A stretch of DNA of 64,000 nt from Coxiellaceae bacterium (GTDB lineage Bacteria > Pseudomonadota > Gammaproteobacteria > Coxiellales > Coxiellaceae), in assembly GCA_011523685.1 (NCBI GenBank), contig WTGG01000020.1, forward strand, positions 1 through 64,000. The letters run 5' to 3'. The number at the start of each line of letters is the position of its first letter. Position 1 is the stretch's first letter. The translations under genes were made by a program, and so were the position numbers. Below are positions 57,918-64,000 of this stretch, piece after piece. The notes under the pieces were generated by a model. It did not search any database and was not told the origin of the DNA. It saw nothing but the letters and a program-made list of their open reading frames with translations.

Positions 57918-58652
57918 TTAAGACTCTTTTTTAAAGCTTTGTGTAAATATCTCTTGTTTAATCTTTCCAATTGCGTGAGTTGGGTTCAATCCTTTTGGAC
58001 AAGCACTAGTACAATTCATAATCGTACGACAACGATTCACTTTCCATGGATCTTTAAATTGCTCTAAGCGCTCATCCTTAGATGTATCACGGCTGTCAGC
58101 TATGAAACGATATGATGCAAGCAACGCGGCGGGGCCATAAAACTTGTCTGGGTTCCACCAAAACGATGGGCAGGAGCTAGTGCAGCAGGCACACAAAATA
58201 CATTCGTACATACCATCTAACTTCGCACGTTCCTCAGGGGTTTGTAACCTTTCTGATTGAGGTTCTGGCATATCATTTTGTAAGTAAGGCTGAACAGATT
58301 TATAGTGTGAAAAAAAGCCTTCCATATCAACGATTAAATCTTTGATAACAGGCAGGCCTGGTAAAGGCTGAAGAGTAATATGATCCGGAAGATCCGCTAA
58401 TTTAGTCACACAAGCGAGCCCATTCCTACCATTTATGTTCATTCCATCGGAACCACAAACACCCTCTCTACAAGATCTCCTAAAGCCCAATGTTGGATCA
58501 ACAGACTCTTTTAAATGCTCAACAGCGTGCAGGAGCATTTCACCCTCAAAATCATCCATACGTATGGTGTAGCTTTGCATCTCTGGTTTTTTATCTTGCT
58601 CAGGATCAAACCGGTAAACTTGAAATTTGAGTGTACGATTTTCTTTTGTCAT
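57918..58652 (-). CDS. sdhB: Succinate dehydrogenase iron-sulfur subunit
   Basis: 244 residues. Three clusters are visible: 2Fe-2S (SCREGVCGSDGMNINGRNGL region), 4Fe-4S (CILCACCTSSCP) and 3Fe-4S (CTSACPKGLNP). Passes electrons from FAD in SdhA to ubiquinone at the SdhCD membrane anchor. Confidence 0.97.
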   Translation of the reverse strand: MTKENRTLKFQVYRFDPEQDKKPEMQSYTIRMDDFEGEMLLHAVEHLKESVDPTLGFRRSCREGVCGSDGMNINGRNGLACVTKLADLPDHITLQPLPGLPVIKDLIVDMEGFFSHYKSVQPYLQNDMPEPQSERLQTPEERAKLDGMYECILCACCTSSCPSFWWNPDKFYGPAALLASYRFIADSRDTSKDERLEQFKDPWKVNRCRTIMNCTSACPKGLNPTHAIGKIKQEIFTQSFKKES

Positions 58653-58670
58653 AGTGTAAACCTCAGCTAT

Positions 58671-60431
58671 CTAGTGCTCTCTTTGTTTGACTGGAAACGG
58701 TTCTATATCCTTTGGCTCCATATTTACAGGGCGCGTAGTAAAACGACTATCTTCAAAATAAACTGTATGTGATAACCAATTCTCATCGTCACGATCAGGA
58801 TAGTCCTCTCTTGAGTGAGCGCCACGACTCTCAGTTCTATGAAGTGATGATCGGGCTGTAGCCAATGCCGTTGCCATCATGTTATCAAGTTCAAACATTT
58901 CAAATTGAGTCGTATTAAAGACTTTAGAAGTATCATGTAGTTTAGCTTTTTGAAGTCGTTGTTCGAGTTCTTCTAATTCAGAAAGGCCTTTTTGCATCGG
59001 TTCATGATCTCTGAAAACACCAAAACACTCTTGCATAATCGTTTTTATTCTAGAGCGGATTTCATACGGATTTTCAGTATTATTTGGATCTCTCCACCGA
59101 TTAAGACGAGCCATAGCTTTATCAATAGCTGCATCATCTTCAGCAGAATAATCGAGATCGTTTTTTATTTTATCTTTGAGAAATAAACCAACTGCACGTC
59201 CAAACACAACAAGATCAAGGAGTGAATTTGTTCCAAGACGATTGGCACCATGTACAGAAACGCAGGCGCACTCACCTGCGGCAAACAAGCCTGGAACTAC
59301 TTGATCTTTACCATCAGCGTCTACGGTTAACACTTCACCGTTAAAATTGGTTGGAATACCCCCCATTTGATAGTGACAAGTTGGTAATACCGGTACAGGC
59401 TCTTTAACAGGATCCACGTTAGCAAATACTCGTGCTATTTCTAAAATACCTGGGAGTCGCTCATTGAGAACTTCCTCACCTAAATGATCTAATTTTAACA
59501 GCACATGATCACCCTTGGGCCCACATCCTCGACCTGCAGCAATTTCAAGCAAAGAAGATCGCGAAACAAAATCACGACAATCTAAGTCTTTAAGGTGTGG
59601 TGAGTAACGCTCCATGTAACGCTCACCATCTTTGTTAATAAGGTAACCGCCTTCACCCCGACAACCTTCGGTCATCAAACAGCCTGTTCCGTATAATCCA
59701 GTTGGATGAAATTGCCAGAATTCCATATCTTGAAGAGGCAACCCAGCTCTCAATGCCAGTCCCATACCATCTCCGGTATTGATATAAGCATTGGTTGTAC
59801 TTTGGAAAATTCGACCACCTCCACCTGTGGCTAGAACAGTTGCTTTAGATTTAAAGAAAACCACTTCTGAGGTCTCCATGCAGATAGCGACGACACCTGC
59901 AATTCCTCCGTTAGTTGCGTGGACTAATTCAAGCGCAAACCATTCATCAAAAAAGTTAGTGTTGGCCTGTATGTTTTTCTGATAGAGCGTATGCAACATA
60001 GCATGACCCGTTCGATCAGCCGCTGCACACGTACGACGACCAATCTCTTGTCCGAAATTTATGGTATGCCCACCGAAAGCTCGTTGGTAAATTTTTCCGT
60101 TTTCTAAACGAGAAAAAGGCATACCCATATGCTCCAGCTCAATGATAGCGGCGGGAGCATTCTGACACATATATTCGATAGCATCTTGGTCACCTAAAGA
60201 GTCTGCACCCATGACACAATCGTACATGTGCCATTGCCACTTATCTTCCATCACGTTGCCTAAAGCAGCAGCAATACCACCTTGAGCGGATACAGTGTGG
60301 GATCGTGTTGGATATACTTTAGAGATCACTGCAACCTTACTATCAGATTGCGCTAATTCAAGCGCAGCACGCATTCCAGCACCACCGGCACCTACGATAA
60401 CTGCATCAAACTCTTTTACTGGTATCGTCAT
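58671..60431 (-). CDS. sdhA: Succinate dehydrogenase flavoprotein subunit
   Basis: 586 residues. The FAD-binding N terminus [17 protein letters not shown] and the flavin-linked His in [16 protein letters not shown] are standard; [20 protein letters not shown] is the active-site block. Complex II of the respiratory chain and TCA cycle. Confidence 0.98.
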   Translation of the reverse strand: MTIPVKEFDAVIVGAGGAGMRAALELAQSDSKVAVISKVYPTRSHTVSAQGGIAAALGNVMEDKWQWHMYDCVMGADSLGDQDAIEYMCQNAPAAIIELEHMGMPFSRLENGKIYQRAFGGHTINFGQEIGRRTCAAADRTGHAMLHTLYQKNIQANTNFFDEWFALELVHATNGGIAGVVAICMETSEVVFFKSKATVLATGGGGRIFQSTTNAYINTGDGMGLALRAGLPLQDMEFWQFHPTGLYGTGCLMTEGCRGEGGYLINKDGERYMERYSPHLKDLDCRDFVSRSSLLEIAAGRGCGPKGDHVLLKLDHLGEEVLNERLPGILEIARVFANVDPVKEPVPVLPTCHYQMGGIPTNFNGEVLTVDADGKDQVVPGLFAAGECACVSVHGANRLGTNSLLDLVVFGRAVGLFLKDKIKNDLDYSAEDDAAIDKAMARLNRWRDPNNTENPYEIRSRIKTIMQECFGVFRDHEPMQKGLSELEELEQRLQKAKLHDTSKVFNTTQFEMFELDNMMATALATARSSLHRTESRGAHSREDYPDRDDENWLSHTVYFEDSRFTTRPVNMEPKDIEPFPVKQREH

Positions 60432-60467
60432 GTTTTTATAACCTCTTCGAGCATAAAAAAATTAAAC

Positions 60468-60809
60468 CTATATGATGATGACGTATAGCCCCCATATCAG
60501 ATAGATAATAAGTGCAATCGTGATCGCAAGCATCACGAGAACAGAGAGAAAACCGCGAGGGACATAATCGGTGGCAACTGTCCACAACCCCACAGATGAA
60601 TGAGCTAAAATCGCCAGTAGAACAACTGATGTGGTTATTTTGAAGTAAAAACCACTCACTAAGTCATTCCAGAAACTGTAGCTATGAATATCACCGAGAT
60701 TAGCAACGAGGTAAATCAAAATGACTAGAGTGTACACACTGATAATGACCGCTGTGCCTCTTTGAATAAGCCAGTCATGATAGCCCCTGTGATTCTTTTT
60801 TAAGCCCAT
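60468..60809 (-). CDS. sdhD: Succinate dehydrogenase membrane anchor subunit
   Basis: 113 residues from the ATG at 60809; the longer frame from 60863 runs deep into sdhC. Three hydrophobic helices. HSSVGLWTVATDYVP carries the haem/quinone-proximal His, Asp and Tyr. It overlaps sdhC by ten bases. Confidence 0.93.
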   Translation of the reverse strand: MGLKKNHRGYHDWLIQRGTAVIISVYTLVILIYLVANLGDIHSYSFWNDLVSGFYFKITTSVVLLAILAHSSVGLWTVATDYVPRGFLSVLVMLAITIALIIYLIWGLYVIII

Positions 60810-61174
60810 AAAAAAACTCCGACAGTAATAAGAAGAACTAATTCCAAAAGAATGAGAATCCACGCTGTGATCTTGGCAACTTGTTTAGTTTCACCATATC
60901 CAAAATCCATGATTAAGTGTCTTATTCCGGCAAGCAAGTGGTAAAAAAGTGCGCCTAAAAAAGCCCACACTAGAAGCCCACCTAATCCTGAAATCATCAG
61001 CGACAACGCAGCAAAACTTTCTGGCGAACCCTTGATGCTTGATAACGCAGATAGGGCAAACGGAATTGCAATAAAAATAAGTATTCCAGAGATCCTGTGA
61101 CCTATTGAAACAAGCGCAGTGATTGGAAATTTGTATTTGAACGGATTGTGGTTCACAGGACGTCTAGATTTCAT
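60800..61174 (-). CDS. sdhC: Succinate dehydrogenase cytochrome b556 subunit
   Basis: 124 residues. RRPVNHNPFKYKFPITALVS then IGHRISGILIF is the family signature; YHLLAGIRHLIMDFG has the haem-ligand His. Three helices. First gene of the eight-gene operon; AGGAG precedes the ATG. Confidence 0.95.
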   Translation of the reverse strand: MKSRRPVNHNPFKYKFPITALVSIGHRISGILIFIAIPFALSALSSIKGSPESFAALSLMISGLGGLLVWAFLGALFYHLLAGIRHLIMDFGYGETKQVAKITAWILILLELVLLITVGVFLWA

Positions 61175-61243
61175 GAAATCTCCTAATGGATAAATAATTA
61201 GCCTGTAATGTACTGATCACAATTGAAGCAGTAATTTCGACAA

Positions 61244-61272
61244 ATTATAGACTTGTCTGGCATAAAGTCCAA
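61244..61272 (-). promoter_or_regulatory. Sigma-70 promoter of sdhCDAB-sucABCD
   Basis: On the minus strand TTGGAC (61267-61272), a 17-base spacer and TATAAT (61244-61249), close to consensus. The start point should be near 61237, leaving about 60 bases of leader. Confidence 0.75.
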
Positions 61273-61496
61273 TAAAAGTAGTAAATAATTGAATATAAAC
61301 CCTTTAATGTACATTTTTTTATCTTTTAACTACCAACTGATACAGTCACTCAGACAATCACGTCGGTTATAACTTGCAGCCATAAGGCAAGTTGTCCATC
61401 CCAGTCTACCGCAAATCACTTACACTGCCGCATCAACCAGACACATATACTAATTATGTTTTAAATTTTGTACTCACAACCCCAGGGGACAACATC

Positions 61497-61631
61497 ATGT
61501 ATGCAGATCTACCACTAGAATTAAAACAACAAGTATACAAACACCTTCGCGCTAATGACTTCATTACTGCAAAAGTTGTGCATGACACTTGGTATGATAG
61601 CCAGTTTGGCAAATCAACCACTGAAGCATAG
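61497..61631 (+). CDS. 44-residue F-box-like peptide
   Basis: ATG at 61497 with AGGGGA seven bases before it; the frame runs further upstream but without a site. The peptide reads LPLELKQQVYKHLRANDF then ITAKVVHDTWYD, which lines up without gaps with the F-box pattern LPxEl...I..yL...dLl...lV...W (Leu-Pro, Glu, Val/Ile, Leu, Asp-Phe, Val-Val and Trp all in register). F-boxes bind Skp1 in eukaryotic ubiquitin ligases; Legionella and other pathogens export F-box effectors. A free-standing F-box would be unusual; chance similarity of a short helical peptide is possible. Confidence 0.5.
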   Translation: MYADLPLELKQQVYKHLRANDFITAKVVHDTWYDSQFGKSTTEA

Positions 61632-61724
61632 CCCACGAACAACTGTGCATTAATCAAGTTTGCACGAACTGTGAAATTATGAAACTATGCTCAGCCTATT
61701 ACTGGACTGGGCATTAGGTTTACC

Positions 61725-62183
61725 ATGTTTCATATCGCTCTCTTTGAACCAGAAATCCCCCCGAATACGGGGAACATCATTCGGTTGTGCGCTAATACCG
61801 GCAATCAACTACACCTCATTCATCCACTGGGTTTCTCTATCAATGACAAGACCTGCCGACGAGCCGGTTTAGACTATCAAGAATACGCATCGATCCAGGA
61901 ACACAAAAGTGTAGAAGACTTCCTATCAGCCATTGATACCAGTCGTCTCTTTCTATGCACCACCAAAGCGAAGCAACATCATTCAACTCCTACCTACCAA
62001 CCAGGAGATACCTTCCTATTAGGCCCTGAAAGTCGTGGACTTCCAGAAACGCTGTTAGATAGCTTTCCCCTCTCACAAAAAATAAGAATCCCCATGCTAC
62101 CCAATAGTCGAAGCTTGAATTTATCGAATGCAACTGCCGTGATAGCCTATGAAGCCTGGAGACAATGTGACTTTATAGCTTAA
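61725..62183 (+). CDS. trmL: tRNA (cytidine(34)-2'-O)-methyltransferase
   Basis: SPOUT methyltransferase that modifies the wobble base of tRNA-Leu. 152 residues. [30 protein letters not shown] and [19 protein letters not shown] are the three knot motifs. Confidence 0.95.
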   Translation: MFHIALFEPEIPPNTGNIIRLCANTGNQLHLIHPLGFSINDKTCRRAGLDYQEYASIQEHKSVEDFLSAIDTSRLFLCTTKAKQHHSTPTYQPGDTFLLGPESRGLPETLLDSFPLSQKIRIPMLPNSRSLNLSNATAVIAYEAWRQCDFIA

Positions 62184-62196
62184 CCAAGGACGACTC

Positions 62197-62652
62197 ATGA
62201 CAGATTCAAACCCACTACTAAACCAGTTTATCGAACAATACCTTAGCATCCCCCTACACCAACATTTACAGCTCTCTTTAGAAGCCTTTGAACATGATCA
62301 AGTCACCGTTAAATTCCCTATGCAAAAGGCGCTCATTGGTAACCCTTACACCCAAATCTTACATGGAGGAACACTCGCTGCAGCATTAGATGCCGTCAGC
62401 GGCCTATGTGCAGCGTTAAGTGTGTTCTACAAACGCGCCAACCTCAGTGAAACAGCGATCATCGAACTCATTACCCAAATCACAACTTCCAATATCAATA
62501 TTAACTACCTTCGCCCTGGAATCGGCGATTTTTTCACCATCACAGCGTCAACGCTGCGCTCAGGCCGTCGCTTAACCGTTGTGGAATCGCAATGTCAAAA
62601 CCATGAAAAAACACTCATTGCGACCAGCTCTGCTCACTTTATGACGGGATAA
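62197..62652 (+). CDS. Hotdog-fold thioesterase
   Basis: 151 residues, PaaI/YiiD-like hotdog fold. ILHGGTLAAALDAVSGLCA is the active-site helix region with HGG; NINYLRPGIGDFFTITAST is the partner strand. It starts 13 bases after trmL. Substrate unknown. Confidence 0.85.
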   Translation: MTDSNPLLNQFIEQYLSIPLHQHLQLSLEAFEHDQVTVKFPMQKALIGNPYTQILHGGTLAAALDAVSGLCAALSVFYKRANLSETAIIELITQITTSNININYLRPGIGDFFTITASTLRSGRRLTVVESQCQNHEKTLIATSSAHFMTG

Positions 62653-62711
62653 ATTACGATAATCAACATGTTAGCTAGAATCCTCCAAAAATCGGGTAAT
62701 CCCTAACTAGA

Positions 62712-62728
62712 TTTAATATTCCCTTAAG
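62712..62728 (+). promoter_or_regulatory. PmrA-type box with downstream -10
   Basis: TTTAAT-ATTCC-CTTAAG, again a perfect YTTAAK-N5-YTTAAK. TAAAAT (62739-62744) follows ten bases later, the same distance as at the 11213 box. It stands about 60 bases before the next orphan gene. Confidence 0.55.
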
Positions 62729-62787
62729 TGTTAGGTGTTAAAATAGGTTATTCTATATTAATAACTTCATGATTTAACGAGAAAAAA

Positions 62788-63522
62788 ATGAGCAGTAAGT
62801 TAGACACAAGAAACTCCAGGAAAATAACATCTAAACCCACCTGGACACAAACACGAGCACCACAGTATGAAAAGGCTTGCATCGTTCGCACTATTCTTGC
62901 ACCGTCTGAGAAAGAATTCACCAAGCTAGACTCTCAAACCCAAGATGATCTTCGTGAATTAGCGGATCACATCTACAATGAATCCACCAACCAGATACCA
63001 GCAGCTCCTCAACAACACCCAACCAGAGTTGCTGATTTTGAAAATGATAGCCCCATCAATCTAATCCCAGCAGAATTGATGCCTAAATTTGAAATATTAT
63101 TGGAACGTCAAGAAAAAGTCGGCCTAACAACGCTTGTTCGCGAACAAGATCACATTGATTTGCAAAAGGCTGATCAGGATGCTGCTGCTCAGCATAAAGA
63201 AGACGATGAAGAAAAATTCATAAAAAAAATTGAAGAAGAGGCGGAAATAGAAGCGGCAGAAGAGGAGGCTGCAACTACAGCAGAAATACCATCACCCCAG
63301 CCATCAATGCTTAGAGATATTTGTTCTGCTTTCAAAAAGCATCATGAAAACAATGAGAATAAGTCGATTTCAATAGAACCAAAGACAACATCAGAATTAA
63401 TTGAAGTCAACAAGATCATGCCAATATTAGCAAGCGAGGACACAACACAAGTTCAAGATAACAATATGAGCGCTAGTCCGCGTTTTGCAATACCCACCCC
63501 AAACCCTAACGCCTCTGATTAG
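62788..63522 (+). CDS. Acidic coiled-coil protein, effector-like orphan
   Basis: 244 residues. Basic N-terminal 30 residues, then a soluble part; residues about 128-165 are very rich in Glu, Lys and Ala (KEDDEEKFIKKIEEEAEIEA), a likely coiled coil; the tail is Ser/Pro/Asn-rich. No membrane segment or signal peptide. No known domain. The perfect PmrA box upstream makes it a candidate type IV effector. Confidence 0.6.
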   Translation: MSSKLDTRNSRKITSKPTWTQTRAPQYEKACIVRTILAPSEKEFTKLDSQTQDDLRELADHIYNESTNQIPAAPQQHPTRVADFENDSPINLIPAELMPKFEILLERQEKVGLTTLVREQDHIDLQKADQDAAAQHKEDDEEKFIKKIEEEAEIEAAEEEAATTAEIPSPQPSMLRDICSAFKKHHENNENKSISIEPKTTSELIEVNKIMPILASEDTTQVQDNNMSASPRFAIPTPNPNASD

Positions 63523-63531
63523 AACAGCAAT

Positions 63532-64000
63532 TTATCGCCAAGCGATAATAGCCGCACCACCTGGGAACAACGCCATGGTCTTATCAATCACAGCTTGTGA
63601 ATGCATCACTTGCGTTAGCGTCTGCAAGATAACCTCATCTTTTCGCGATGTCTGCACGACAATCACATTGGCATACGGCGCATCAGACTGCTCGTGTAAT
63701 ATAGCTTGATGTAACGTAAAACCAGCAGGCACCACAAAGTCGTTGGTCAGTGCAGCAATCGCTACATCAGGTAAAGCTCTTGGACATTGTGCTGCAGGCA
63801 TCTCCACGAAGTGTAATTGCTTAGGATTCTGAACGATATCTCGAGGCGTGGCTAACAAACCAACATCCGGTCGCAAAGTAATCAGCCCGCTTGTTTGCAA
63901 CAATAATAAAGCTCTACCTTGATTACTCGGGTCATTAGGAATCGCTACACGATCACCCAGCTTCAATTGATCTAAACTATCGTAATGCACCGAGAAAAAG
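63532..64000 (-). CDS. metQ: Methionine ABC transporter substrate-binding lipoprotein, C-terminal part
   Basis: The frame runs off the window end; 156 or so C-terminal residues are present. YDSLDQLKLGDRVAIPNDPS and NQGRALLLLQTSGLITL are typical of the NlpA/MetQ family, as is DVAIAALTNDFVVPAG near the ligand site. Periplasmic face of the inner membrane. The signal and lipobox lie outside the window. Confidence 0.9.
   Translation of the reverse strand, partial: FFSVHYDSLDQLKLGDRVAIPNDPSNQGRALLLLQTSGLITLRPDVGLLATPRDIVQNPKQLHFVEMPAAQCPRALPDVAIAALTNDFVVPAGFTLHQAILHEQSDAPYANVIVVQTSRKDEVILQTLTQVMHSQAVIDKTMALFPGGAAIIAWR

Overview
The window is an AT-rich stretch of a gammaproteobacterial chromosome. 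The core genes (dnaE, rnhB, lpxB, lpxK-msbA, asnS, minCDE, pnp-rpsO, gltA, sdhCDAB-sucABCD, ispG, comEC, pilVWX) are of gammaproteobacterial type. Between them lie many genes without recognisable bacterial relatives: a eukaryotic-type protein kinase, membrane proteins of unknown family, a 44-residue F-box-like peptide and secreted Cys-containing miniproteins. Two of the orphan genes have a perfect PmrA-type box (YTTAAK-N5-YTTAAK) upstream. That mixture fits a host-associated, Legionellales-like bacterium with a type IVB secretion system, but no secretion gene is in the window, so the lifestyle is an inference. I see no tRNA, rRNA, IS element, prophage or CRISPR array.

Layout. 0-10 kb: dnaE-ddl-rnhB on the minus strand, divergent from a Gfo/Idh oxidoreductase-lpxB pair (lipid A), then a tandem-domain deoxynucleoside kinase and comF. 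10-14.6 kb: three orphan genes, the last flanked by two copies of the asnS leader. 14.7-21 kb: asnS, minCDE, a DMT transporter and membrane or secreted orphans. 21-30 kb: a YwaF/TMEM164-like protein, minor pilins pilVWX, an MFS transporter, a YadGH-type ABC exporter, an LD-carboxypeptidase and ispG. 30.6-31.9 kb: two copies of a structured element, each with its own promoter, flanking a secreted Cys-rich miniprotein gene. 31.9-38.2 kb: an MFS transporter and comEC-msbA-lpxK. 38.5-41 kb: an array of three paralogous secreted miniproteins with repeated promoter, leader and terminator, and a cyclopropane-synthase/coclaurine-N-methyltransferase-like gene embedded in it. 41-45 kb: pnp-rpsO and gltA. 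45-46.1 kb: a 178-bp tandem repeat carrying inverted DnaA boxes (candidate replication origin or DnaA-binding locus). 46-51.5 kb: a LuxR-type regulator, an S24-type repressor lacking its serine, an orphan, a broken cyanovirin-N-like lectin gene and a kinase gene. 51.7-61.2 kb: one long TCA operon sdhCDAB-sucABCD with a strong promoter. 61.5-64 kb: the F-box-like peptide, trmL, a thioesterase, an acidic coiled-coil orphan and the end of metQ.

How the genes work together: gltA, sdh and suc cover citrate synthase and the 2-oxoglutarate-to-fumarate part of the TCA cycle (the E3 subunit lpd must lie elsewhere). lpxB, lpxK, msbA and the GnnA-like oxidoreductase make and export lipid A, possibly a 2,3-diamino variant. 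comF, comEC and the minor pilins are parts of a DNA-uptake/type IV pilus apparatus. The strongest candidates for something undescribed are the paired structured RNA-like elements at 30.6 and 31.7 kb, the DnaA-box tandem repeat at 45.4 kb and the miniprotein array at 38.5 kb.
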